DNA of 64,000 nt from Cotesia glomerata. Taxonomy: Eukaryota > Arthropoda > Insecta > Hymenoptera > Braconidae. Both the position numbers and the translations under genes were made by a program. The stretch is from positions 9,424,001-9,488,000 of the forward strand of contig NC_058159.1 in the NCBI RefSeq assembly GCF_020080835.1, read 5' to 3'. Below the pieces are notes generated by a model. That model had not been told where the DNA came from and made no database searches. It saw only the letters and a program-made list of their open reading frames with translations. Shown here piece by piece: positions 50,284 through 60,794 of the stretch (position 1 is its first letter; every line of letters begins with the position of its first letter).

Positions 50284-51909
50284 TCAATTCATTTTTAAAT
50301 ATTTTATGAATCGCTTTAGATCATCATTCTTCAAATAAGAAAATATTTCGATTACAACAGAATGAGGTAGTTTAGATAAAATATCAGAAAGGTGTTTTTC
50401 GACTTGTTCTAATAATTCTTTCCTTAGAACACCTTTTTCAAAACAATTTTTAAGTATAGCACTATAAATTGGAAAAGCTTTTTTTATTCCATCGCCGGAT
50501 AATACTGTAGCTATACTCGCATTTTTTACATACGTTTCTAGTTGATATATATTTTTCTTTAGGAACTCATAGTACGAAAGACGACTTGTACCAATCATTT
50601 CTCTTTGCATTTTTTGAATTTCTTCTTCACACTGTAATTCGTATGATTCCAACCATACTTCAGCTTTTTGAATTTCTTCTTCTTCCCACTCATCGTGGGG
50701 AATTTCAACTTCACTTGCACTTAAATCAACAATTTCAAGTTTACCGGTATGTCTCTTGAGAACTCGTACTTTGATTATATGTTCCTTAAGAATTTTATTT
50801 AGCTCACCGTAATAAAATATATGAGCAATACTTTCATCTGGAGTCAGTGGAGGATTTAAATCGGCACCATTAATAAGCAGCAACTCGATGATTTCAAAAT
50901 AAAATCCTTCAAGAGCTAAATTCAACGGAACTGGCCCTGAGTTTCCATATCTATCGGGAACATTAACATCAAATCCAAGTTTCATCAAGAACTTGGCAAT
51001 TTTAAAATTTTTCTTTTCAATTGCAATGTATATTGCTTCACCATTATCTTTAGTCTCAGCACCGTAGCTTATCAAAAGTTTTACTATGTCAAGTCGATTT
51101 CGTTGAATTGCAAAATTTAAAGGTGGATATCCTATGTAGTAACCAAAAGAATTTTTACGATTTACATCAGCCCCATGTTCCAATAAAAATTCAACTATTT
51201 CATAATTTCTATCACAAACAGCCATAAGAAGAGCAAATGGATTATTTTTAGCCTCAATATTAGGATCGGCCCCTTCGTTTATCAAAAGTTTCACTGCCTC
51301 TAGATTATTACGCTTTGTAGCAACATGAAGAGGGGCAAAACCTCTTAGTTTTACTGGTATCGGTGTATTGTCTAAATAGTAAGTCTGCTTTTTAGGTTCA
51401 ACTTTGAAAAAACTGATATGATTTACATCAGCCCCTGCTTCTAGTAAGAGCTTTATTAATCCAATGTTTTCTGTCTTGATAGCCGTGTTAAGAACAGAGT
51501 GACAATTATCTACTTGAATATTGACATCAGCATCATTAGCAAATAGAAGTTCGACGATATCTAAGCGATTTTTAGTTACGGCAATATGGAGTGGTGAATA
51601 ATTTCGAAATGAATTTCCTATCCATTTACCATCCATTTCATTATCATTATCATTATCATCATCATCATCATCACTATCATCCCCATCTTTATCATCATCA
51701 ATAGGACCATACTTTTGCATCAGTGCATTGACATTTGGATTTTTGCCAAGAATTAATTTTATCGATTTTATTTCACAATTATTGTCGATGGCTGCATGCA
51801 GAATTGTGTAACTGTTATTTTTATTATAAGTGCCTGGACTGTTGATATCCACACCAGATGATATAAGTTTTTCAATGATCTCATGATTGATACCATCAAA
51901 GTTCAACAT
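50284..51909 (-). CDS. Ankyrin-repeat protein with PRANC/F-box-like C-terminus, copy 1
   Basis: Intronless frame of 541 residues. Eight or nine ankyrin repeats (about residues 10-365) with clear consensus pieces such as SPLHIAVTKNRLDIVELL, APLHVATKRNNLEAVKLL and LLEHGADVN. An Asp-rich spacer (about 70-95, encoded by GAT repeats) separates the first repeat from the others. The C-terminal ~100 residues end in LPHSVVIEIFSYLKNDDL, the PRANC/F-box-like signature of poxvirus ankyrin proteins, which recruits SKP1-cullin ligases in that family; this function is an inference here. Related proteins occur in Wolbachia and parasitoid wasps. The start ATG is preceded by a TTTCAG acceptor (about 51930), so a 5'-UTR intron is likely. 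Tandem paralogue of the next gene. Confidence 0.88.
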   Translation of the reverse strand: MLNFDGINHEIIEKLISSGVDINSPGTYNKNNSYTILHAAIDNNCEIKSIKLILGKNPNVNALMQKYGPIDDDKDGDDSDDDDDDNDNDNEMDGKWIGNSFRNYSPLHIAVTKNRLDIVELLFANDADVNIQVDNCHSVLNTAIKTENIGLIKLLLEAGADVNHISFFKVEPKKQTYYLDNTPIPVKLRGFAPLHVATKRNNLEAVKLLINEGADPNIEAKNNPFALLMAVCDRNYEIVEFLLEHGADVNRKNSFGYYIGYPPLNFAIQRNRLDIVKLLISYGAETKDNGEAIYIAIEKKNFKIAKFLMKLGFDVNVPDRYGNSGPVPLNLALEGFYFEIIELLLINGADLNPPLTPDESIAHIFYYGELNKILKEHIIKVRVLKRHTGKLEIVDLSASEVEIPHDEWEEEEIQKAEVWLESYELQCEEEIQKMQREMIGTSRLSYYEFLKKNIYQLETYVKNASIATVLSGDGIKKAFPIYSAILKNCFEKGVLRKELLEQVEKHLSDILSKLPHSVVIEIFSYLKNDDLKRFIKYLKMN

Positions 51910-53241
51910 GTTGAGTTACAATTATTTATCTGAAATTTAAATAAATTACAAACTTTTAATTGACTTATAAAATCTCCAATTGTAATCGATTTTTATAGTT
52001 TTTAATAAATTATTTTCAACTTATTTTTGTGCTCAAAAAAATGAGTTAATACAGACAAAACAATCAAAGGAATCGTTAGTCAGAAATAAAACCAAAAATA
52101 ACCGACGTCTTGTAAAATGTTACTGAAACCTTTCATATATGCGTTGAACATAAAGTTGTAACGAAATATTTAAGTAAAATCTTTTAAAACATGGAGAATA
52201 AAAGGAATTACTCAATTTAATTAACTCAATATATTCAAATAGAAAGATAATTACCTTTATTTTTTAAAACAATAACCTGTCGTGATTATACCCGGTGTCA
52301 TGTGTTTGTTGTGTCGTCACTGATGTTAAGTATTATGACGTATGACAGACCTTCCAATGTTTACATTTCGCGTCTAAACAAATCCAAGCAGCACGTATTT
52401 TTTTAGCCAATAAAACTCCAGATATTTAAATTCCGTTTCTTGGAGATCTAAGTACACGACCTCACCATGGACGTCAAAAAAGATATTTATTTTTTCGTTT
52501 AAAAAAAATCAAAGTCTAAAAATTAAAGATTAATTAAAATTGGTCAATATGAAAAAAATTACTGTGATATCACAGTTATTAGTAATAAGTGATTAAAATA
52601 AAATTTGGAAAATCCAAAAGTGCACGACTCATAATGCTCATTTAGTTATGAAATAATAATAAAATAAAGCGAATGTGAAAAAAGTATCAAACAGCTGAAT
52701 ATGATAATGCGCACGCTCCTTTAATGGAATAACTGTAGTACTCAATATATACAGATATACAGTCCTTTGGCTTTTCTTTTAATTTTATTAACGACTCTAA
52801 GTTACCTAGCCATTCGGTGACCTACAATTCTTTCAACGAATTTTTCAAAAAAAATTTGACTCAATCAATGGATTTTTTCGCAAGTTACAATTTTTTCAGG
52901 GTTTCATACATCACGGATCACGGATAGGAAATTTTTTAAACTATTTTAACGTTTTTTTTCCGTTTCTGTTCCACTTGATAAATTTTTTAAAAGTATGGAA
53001 TTAATTTCCATTAAATTATCTTGACAATAGTATGCAAAATATCTTTATTTCATGAACTACCAAGAGTATAATAATACAAATAGTTGTCGAAATGAGGCGA
53101 AAAAAAATTTTCGATCGTAAAGTGCTTCGCACCATGAGTCGTGCAATAAAACGTGGTTTGCAATTTTCTAGTGACAAAACAATCAATAGAAAGTTATAAA
53201 GGTGTATTTATATTTTTGTTATTTTTTTTTTCATAATAATA

Positions 53242-53287
<46 letters not shown>

Positions 53288-53668
53288 TGTCGGTAAACTT
53301 ATTTTATTCGAAGTTTTTTTTATACCAAGGTAATCATTTTCTAAAGTATTCAATGACGTTATTTTAGATCACAAGTTCATAAATATTTTTTCAATCAATA
53401 TAAGCCAAACATTATTGAACACAAAACATTAAAAGAAATAATGATGAGTGGACAAAGGAGATGTTACTAATAAAATTTATGTTTTCTTTCATACAATACA
53501 GTAAATTTATTTAATAAATCCAGTATTAAAATATAAATATTTATTTATTCTTTGATAAATGTGTAGTTTATGGTAAAATATTTCAAAAAAATAAATTTAT
53601 TCAAAACGTGCATTTGTATAAAAAAATTAAAAAAGATTTAATTGATTTTGGAACTTTGAAACTTTCTA
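51910..53668. other. Intergenic between the two ankyrin-PRANC genes
   Basis: Holds the likely promoter and 5' UTR of copy 1 and, at about 53247-53285, a (TA)n microsatellite. No gene recognised. Confidence 0.55.
53247..53285. repeat. (TA)n microsatellite
   Basis: About 19 TA units between the two ankyrin-PRANC genes. Confidence 0.95.
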
Positions 53669-55324
53669 TTAATTTATGTTCAAATATTTTATGAAATGCT
53701 TTAAATCGTCATTCTTCAAATAGGAAAATATTTCGATTACAACAGAATGGGGTAGTTTAGACAAAATATCAGAAAAGTGTTTTTCGACATGTTCTAATAA
53801 TTCTTTCCTTAGTACACCTTTTTCAAAACAATTTTTAATTATAGCCCCATAAATTGGGAAAGTTTCTTCTACTTCATCACCAGACAATACTGTAGCTATA
53901 CTCGGATTTTTTGCATACATTCCTAGTTGATAGATATTTTTCTTCAGAAGCTCATAGTATGAAACACGACTTGTACCAATCATTTCTCCTTGCATTACTA
54001 GAATTTCTTCTTCACATTTTACTTCGAATGATTCCAACCATTCATTAAACTTTCGTGAATCTTCTTCATCATTCTTATCGTAGGGTAGTTCTACTTCACT
54101 AGAACTTAAGTCTACATTTTCAAGATCACCGGTATGACTCTTCAGAACTTTTACTCTTACTATATGTTCTCTAAGAAGATCATACTTATCACAATACCAA
54201 AAGAGATGGAAAATATCTTCATCTGGAGTCACTGGACAATTCATATCAGCACCGTTAATCAGTAAGAACTCGATCATATCTAAATCTGTTCCATCAAGCG
54301 CTGTATTCAATGGAACTGTTCTTGACTCTCCATCATCATTGTCGGGAACATTGATATCAAAACCAACTTTTATCAAGAACTTGGCAAGTTCAAGATTATT
54401 CTGTTCAATCGCCTCATGTACTGCTTGAGCATTATCATTAGTCTCAGCACCGTAGCTTATTAAAAGTTTTACTATGTCAAGAGAATTATTTTGAATCGCA
54501 AAATGTAAAGCTGGGTACCCTCTGTAGAAACCCCTAAATTCTTTACGATTTACATCGGCTCCATGCTCCAATAAATATTCAACTATTTCACAATTTTCAC
54601 TCAAAACAGCCATAAAAAGCGCGGATGAATTATTTTTAGCCTCAACATTAGGATTAGAACCTTTGTTTATTAAAAGTTTCACTACCTCTAAATTATTACA
54701 CTTTGTAGCAACATGAAGCGGGGCAAAACCTCTTAGTTTTGCTGGTATCGGTGTATTGTCTAAATAATAAGTCTGCCTTTTAGATTCGACTTTGAAAAAA
54801 CTGATATGATTTACATCAGCCCCTGCTTCTAGTAAGATCTTTATTAATCCAATGTTTTCTGTCTTGATAGCCGTGTTAAGAACAGAGTGACAATTATCTA
54901 CTTGAATATTGACATCAGCACCATTAGCAAGTAGAAGTTCAACGATATTTAAGCGATTTTTAGTTACGGCAATATGTAGTGGTGAATAATTTCGAAATGA
55001 ATTTCCTATTTTCTTAACTTTTGAACTTTTACCATCCATTTCATCATCATCATCATCATCATCATCACCCTCATCATCGTCATCATCACTATCATCCTCA
55101 TCTTTATCATCATCAATAGGACCATAATTTTGCATCAATGCATTGACATTTGGATTTTTGCCAAGAATTAATTTTATCGACTTTATTTCACAATTATTGT
55201 CGATAGCTGCGTGCAAAATTGTATAACTGTCATTTCCATTATATGTGCCTGGACTGTTGATATCCACTCCAGATGATATAAGTTTTTCGATGATCTCATG
55301 ATTGATCCCATCAAAGTTCAACAT
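53669..55324 (-). CDS. Ankyrin-repeat protein with PRANC/F-box-like C-terminus, copy 2
   Basis: Intronless, 551 residues, colinear with copy 1 from first to last residue and clearly its duplicate. The N-terminal half is almost unchanged, while repeats 5-8 and the segment before the PRANC-like end have diverged more. The Asp-rich spacer is longer (GAT repeat expansion) and followed by KSSKVKK, absent from copy 1. The C-terminal LPHSVVIEIFSYLKNDDL is identical. The sequence just before the ATG, including the TTTCAG acceptor near 55345, is also shared, so the duplication included the 5' leader. Both frames are intact, which argues for selection on both. Confidence 0.88.
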   Translation of the reverse strand: MLNFDGINHEIIEKLISSGVDINSPGTYNGNDSYTILHAAIDNNCEIKSIKLILGKNPNVNALMQNYGPIDDDKDEDDSDDDDDEGDDDDDDDDEMDGKSSKVKKIGNSFRNYSPLHIAVTKNRLNIVELLLANGADVNIQVDNCHSVLNTAIKTENIGLIKILLEAGADVNHISFFKVESKRQTYYLDNTPIPAKLRGFAPLHVATKCNNLEVVKLLINKGSNPNVEAKNNSSALFMAVLSENCEIVEYLLEHGADVNRKEFRGFYRGYPALHFAIQNNSLDIVKLLISYGAETNDNAQAVHEAIEQNNLELAKFLIKVGFDINVPDNDDGESRTVPLNTALDGTDLDMIEFLLINGADMNCPVTPDEDIFHLFWYCDKYDLLREHIVRVKVLKSHTGDLENVDLSSSEVELPYDKNDEEDSRKFNEWLESFEVKCEEEILVMQGEMIGTSRVSYYELLKKNIYQLGMYAKNPSIATVLSGDEVEETFPIYGAIIKNCFEKGVLRKELLEHVEKHFSDILSKLPHSVVIEIFSYLKNDDLKHFIKYLNIN

Positions 55325-56173
55325 GATGAGTTACAATTATTTATCTGAAATTGAAAGAAATTACTCTTAATTGACTTATAAGATTAAACTTATAGAGTTT
55401 GCAAATTTTGCAATTGCAATTGATTTTCACGCAACTTTGAATAAATTATTATCAACTTCTTCTGCATCAAATACGGTAATACAAAGCGTCATCAAGCTAG
55501 CAGCGGCAAGACCCATCTTGGACGGATATTATTATTGATTTCTAAGAATCTATAAACAAGCAACAATATTCTAAATGCAGCAACTAATTGACAACAAAAA
55601 AGCAACAAATTTAGCACCACAAATAAATTTTGTTACTTGTATAATAAATCAATGCATGATGGACGAGCCCATACTAGCTTGATAGACCTGTAATACAACG
55701 CGACACTAGTCAAAAATAAAACTCAAGACAAATTATAGTTGTTCTCAATTATCAATCAACATGATAATGAAAATGAACTGAAATAAATTACCGTCTTGTC
55801 TATATTCATGAATAAGTACTTGTATATTAAATTCTTAATCCATAAAATTTCATTCTAGGCTGTTGAAAACTAATTCGAAAATTAGTTTCAACTATTGTTG
55901 AAAATCCTATTAAACCTTGATAGGATACAAATTCAGATTTGACAAGAATTTTCTAATCATTCTAAATTTAACTGAAAAAAAAAAATCCATCTCATAATAT
56001 GAATAGGCCAAAAAAAATGTTTTCTTATTTTTTAATTATATTGATCATTAATTTTGTAACAAAAATCAAAAAAGAAATACGGTCATTAAAAAAATTAATT
56101 ATAAGCAGTAAATGGTTTATAAATAAAAATTTTCCTTCAAGATAACACCTTTCGTTATTGATATTATTAATAA

Positions 56174-56209
<36 letters not shown>

Positions 56210-56604
56210 ATTAGATGGTAATTATCAATGAAAATGTCAAAATAACAAAATCAATTAATCTCAATAAGAATCAGAATCAATCGACCTTGTTTAAAAACTA
56301 TGCGACTACACTATTAACTGTCAACTGATAAATTTTATTTAGCTTTATAAACCGAATATGATCAAATACGATAATATAAAGGTTCAAAATTAATAATGGT
56401 ATTTTTTGCCTTGAATTACTTATCAATGAATAGATCATGTTTAACAGAAAAAAAAAAATTATACTTACTCAATAAAATAAATATTCAATATCTATATTGG
56501 ATGTTTTGACCTTCAAGTATCACTGAATCCTTTTGCAAGTACAGAATACAAAGTTATCATGGAAGATTTAATTTTTACAACCCTGTGAGCATTTAAAATG
56601 AAAA
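55325..56604. other. Intergenic upstream of ankyrin copy 2
   Basis: AT-rich, with a T homopolymer at about 56178-56205. No gene or strong repeat recognised. Confidence 0.5.
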
Positions 56605-56730
56605 TAATTTTTTTGCTCGACGGGCAGAAAGCGTCAACTTTCGGCCCACTGCGCTAAACGAAAGTGCCGCTTCCTGCCTTCGTCGAGCAAAAAAATAGTA
56701 TACACTCCACGGGAAGTATAAATAAGAAAG
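56605..56730. repeat. Double-hairpin repeat, copy 3 (partial, reversed)
   Basis: Contains the second hairpin and the TATACTCCACGGGAAGTA-like end found at 4256-4462 and 24398-24620, in the opposite orientation. The first hairpin (GGCCGAGGCGAAGCC) is missing. Confidence 0.65.
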
Positions 56731-56853
56731 AAATGGTTCATTAGTAATAATAATTAATTCAATCATATAGAATAAACATGTAGTTATACGAAAATAATTA
56801 AATTTATCAATTTTGTCGAATTTAATATTAAAAAAAACATGTTTTTTGAAAAA

Positions 56854-58023
56854 GTCTAAAAGACCCAGTATCGGAACACCTTAAATATGCCTAGTCCCAA
56901 TACCGGAATATGGTTGACCCAATACCAGAACGATAAATAAAACTAATTTTTTTAATCTAAAGAGTCCGCTTTTCGTAACCTGAATTAATTAAATAATTAA
57001 TTAACAAATCATAATACTTTATGTGAATTTTTCTGAATTTATAAAACTAATTTATAAAATGTTATCTTCGACTTAACTTTCGGCATCCTACTACTACCTA
57101 TAAAAAATTAAGCAGTTAATTCAGAACTCAAATGACATGTATGCATAGTGAAACTAACAATAATTATTTAATATTAAAAAATCAAATAAATTTTTACTAA
57201 AAATAAAAAAAAAAATAAACGATTCGAGGTTATACTTGACGACACTTATGTAAAAAAGAAAATTTAAAAACAGAAATTTGCTTTTGTTCTTCAAGTTAAA
57301 ATTTACGAATATTTGAAGCAATTTTTATAATAAAATTACTTTCTGTATTAAATGTTATTTCACAAAAACTTTTGTTGTTGTGCTTGATGTAAACAATCAA
57401 CACAGTATATCGTAAATATATATTTAAATGTCAATAAATAATATCAATATGGCTGACTGTTCCGATACTGGGTATTAGCTCATTTCGGGTGTACCAATAG
57501 ACGAACAGTAAATTTTAAATAACAATAGGGTCTTTTTTGTATTATTAATTAATTGCATCGAATTCTTAGTATTTTCCCATAATAAAATTGAGATGAAATG
57601 TATGTGAAACCAAACTATTCGTGATGTGATTGGTCGAATATATCATATGCATGAAAATATATGCAAAGTCTATAGCTAAGGCGCGCGCTTGCGCGCGCAA
57701 ATTTTAATTCTAGTTTGTATTAATACATAAAAAAAAAATTTTAGTGAAAAGTATTTCTGTTAGGTTTCTATGAGCTTAAGATCATCGAGTGATTTCTTGG
57801 CAAAACCATTAAGAGACCTTGATAAGTCAGAAATCTAAGACTATTGACATCACTAACATTTTTTTTCAATCTTTCCAATATAATTTAAAGTTTCATTCAT
57901 ATTTTATTATGTAAAAAAAAGATTGAGGTTTCTAATAAAGAAAATTTTGTTTAATTTGGTTGAGTACGAGATAAAATATAAAATAATAATTGTCAAATCG
58001 TTCCGGTATTGGGTCTTTTACCT
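56854..58023. mobile_element. 1.17 kb DNA transposon with AGGTAAAAGACCC ends
   Basis: The right end, read inward, is AGGTAAAAGACCCAATACCG; the left end is a diverged match (TAAAAGACCCAGTATCGG). The terminal motif ACCCAATACCGGAACG recurs internally at about 56895-56909, 56918-56932 and, inverted, at 57459-57473. The architecture parallels the element at 18683-19861, with which it shares the first eight bases. No transposase frame is visible. Confidence 0.75.
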
Positions 58024-58908
58024 TACCGGCTATCATCTCCATACCCAAAAAATGTGAGCCACGCGTATTATTTGACTGAAGAGAACACTAAATATTATTG
58101 ATAATATATCATACTAGCATGTGGAATAGGAATATTTCAAAATATAGAATAGAATTTAATTTTATAATTTTTTATACGAGTATCTACTAGATACGAATGC
58201 ACCGCCACGTCGTAGACATCTGAAGAATTTTTAGGCGGGATCAATTGAAGAAGTGTCGACATATTTAACAAAAATTTTATAATATATTTATTAAAAAGTG
58301 CTTTTTATATTAAATCGACAATATTTATACTCAGCTCAGTTATCATATCCAATAGTAAAAGTACTTAAAATTTTTCCTGTAATATAAACCAACAATTAGC
58401 TTTTTTATTTATTTAGAAAAATAAAGATTTTTAGCATTTAATAATATTATTATATTATAATTAGTTTAATTAATATTTTCATATACTACTTGATCCATGT
58501 TCAATAAAAAATTTTAATCTATAAAATGATTAAATATTTGCTTAAGCATTTCAGCCAAGTTATTTAAAAATAAAAAAAAATTAATTAAACAAATTTAAAA
58601 ACTTAATAACAGCCTTACTAATACAATCTTTAGCTTCATTTATCAAAAATTTATAGAAAACATGAAAAATGTTACAATGATAAAATACAATATCTAATGT
58701 TCTGAGTTTATTCTCTTAAAGAGTGTCGTTAAAAAAAAAAAAATTCTATCCGTTGAGTGATGAAGTTATCAATATTTGATGTACGAATTATTCAAAATCA
58801 AATCGAAATTTTCTATAAAAATATTTAGGTCACCAAGCAACTTTATAATTATTAAAACAGTGGTCATTGGTAAAGAATAATATCGTATATTGTTCATAAA
58901 TTTCATTA
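58024..58908. other. Intergenic, 3' of Alg2
   Basis: AT-rich. Several AATAAA-like hexamers are present, but a single polyadenylation site cannot be assigned. No gene seen. Confidence 0.45.
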
Positions 58909-60144
58909 TTAATTTCTCTTTGTTAAATCATTAACAACTTGATCCAATTGTACTCCAAATGCTGTAAAACTAAATGATTCGATAACTCTCTGTCTACCAG
59001 CATTACCAAATCTTTTTCTCATTTCACTATCTTTGATTAAATCAGCTATTTTATTGGCAAATCCCTCAACAATATTCGGTCCATCAACCAAATAGCCAGT
59101 CACACCATTGACGATAGTTTCCATTGGACCACCAGAGTTATGTGCAATAACTGGTTTACGTAAATACATAGCTTCTAAAGGTACAATTCCAAAATGTTCA
59201 TTTTCCGGTGTGTAAATTAACACATCACAATTATTTAACAACGAAATTTTTTCGCTATCCTTAGGTGATTTCAAAAATATCACTCGATCAATAATATTCA
59301 ATTTAGTTGCATAATCATAAAGTTCTTGATAATAAGTAACATTTTCATTGACGCGTTCATCATAACCACCAGCAATTATTAAATAAATATTATTACTAAA
59401 GTTTTCAGTACCTTTTAATTTTTCAATGCAGGTAGCAAGTGCGTCTATGGCTAACAATATATTTTTCTTACGCTCATAACGATTGATCGATAATATTATA
59501 AAACGATCAGCCGGTAAATTGCTCAATTTATCAGTGAAAATATTCTTCAGTGGCTGAGGTGTAGCAGCGTCAAAAAAATCGGTGTGAATTGACGGATACA
59601 GAATCTCTGGAGTTATATCCAAACTTTTAAATGTTTGTTTAAATACTTTTAAAGTGTAGTTACTGTTAACAAAAATCTTATTTGCTTGACCAGTTGTTTT
59701 TTCTTCTAAGTAATTTAATGGAATGCGATAAAGTGATTTAAGCCAACCTCCAGGTTGAGTTAGTAATTGATCTGGGTGATGACAATAAAATATGACATAG
59801 TCGGAGGCCATACGTAGAAATGGAATACAAGCAGATACAAGATCACAAACTATAATGTCAGGACGATCTGACATAAAATAAATGGCCAGTGCCGCGTAAA
59901 TCATCCGTATATAAGCAAACACTGCATAAAATTTTCCAAAAATATGACGTGGTATCCAATTACCAACCACTGTCACCGGCAAAGTTCCATTGTTTGTTTC
60001 TGCAAAACTGCGTTTCGGATCATGATGTGTTGTGACAATGTTGACGTCGTGGCCGAATCCCTTCAATGCCAGTGCGGCATCAACAATTAACCTTTCAGCA
60101 CCACCAATTCCTAGATCAGGGTGTAAGAATGTCACCTTAACCAT
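58909..60144 (-). CDS. Alg2: Alg2, alpha-1,3/1,6-mannosyltransferase
   Basis: Single-exon frame of 411 residues, the usual family length. GT4-family glycosyltransferase that adds the second and third mannoses (alpha-1,3 then alpha-1,6) to the dolichol-linked oligosaccharide on the cytosolic face of the ER. Visible signatures: N-terminal FLHPDLGIGGAERLIVDAAL (nucleotide-sugar fold entry), CHHPDQLLT, hydrophobic stretch YAVFAYIRMIYAALAIYF (about 73-90, membrane association), SINRYERKKNI, IAGGYDERVNENV and the EX7E-type ENEHFGIVPLEAM motif that binds the donor sugar phosphate. The start MVKVTFLHPDLG matches the family. A TTACAG acceptor about 36 bases upstream of the ATG suggests a 5'-UTR intron. 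No defect seen. Confidence 0.95.
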   Translation of the reverse strand: MVKVTFLHPDLGIGGAERLIVDAALALKGFGHDVNIVTTHHDPKRSFAETNNGTLPVTVVGNWIPRHIFGKFYAVFAYIRMIYAALAIYFMSDRPDIIVCDLVSACIPFLRMASDYVIFYCHHPDQLLTQPGGWLKSLYRIPLNYLEEKTTGQANKIFVNSNYTLKVFKQTFKSLDITPEILYPSIHTDFFDAATPQPLKNIFTDKLSNLPADRFIILSINRYERKKNILLAIDALATCIEKLKGTENFSNNIYLIIAGGYDERVNENVTYYQELYDYATKLNIIDRVIFLKSPKDSEKISLLNNCDVLIYTPENEHFGIVPLEAMYLRKPVIAHNSGGPMETIVNGVTGYLVDGPNIVEGFANKIADLIKDSEMRKRFGNAGRQRVIESFSFTAFGVQLDQVVNDLTKRN

Positions 60145-60717
60145 TTTTTGACGGAGTGTAATTCAAAATGAAATTCTTAGCCTGTAATTAAAAATAAAAT
60201 ATTAAATATAATTTCTATTTTGTGATGAAAAAATTTCAACTGTATTTTTAATTTTTAACAAAACATTAAAATTTTACTTTAGGTTATTTTCTTTGATAAT
60301 ATTCATGCATCACAACATTTATTTACTCTATTTTTCTTAATGGCTACTGTCTTGATTGAGCCACGTGCCAAGTGCCAGCACAATGTTTTTTTTTTTTATC
60401 AATGTAAATAAAACAGTCAGTTACAGCGCGAGTGCCATAAAATTGTAGCCGCTAGATGGACTGTATATACCTATTTTTACTGATAAAAGGTTCTTTTTCA
60501 ATTTATCTGTTTCAACTTACAGCGCTTTAGAGCTCAAATCACGGAGAAATAAAGAAAATTAAATACCTAAGCGCAAGTAAATTTCAAAGATGTTTTAAAG
60601 TATTTTTATTTAGGAATAAAATTATAGAATTGTTTAATTAGACATCTAGATACAAATTTTTACAAATATTTTTAATATAATAATTGATTTCTTATAAAAA
60701 TTTGAAGAATTGTTAGA
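60145..60717. other. 5' flank of Alg2
   Basis: Should carry the Alg2 promoter and non-coding first exon. No further gene or repeat recognised. Confidence 0.45.
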
Positions 60718-60794
60718 TGTCAGCTAATTTCAGTATCAGAACATTTGACCATTATTATTATTAGGTCATGTTAAGAAATTAATATTAATATTAA

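Noticed and set aside
50284..55324. Polydnavirus vankyrin or integrated viral segment
   Set aside because: Vankyrins are short and lack the PRANC-like end; no viral structural genes or segment junction motifs are seen, and host genes lie on both sides.
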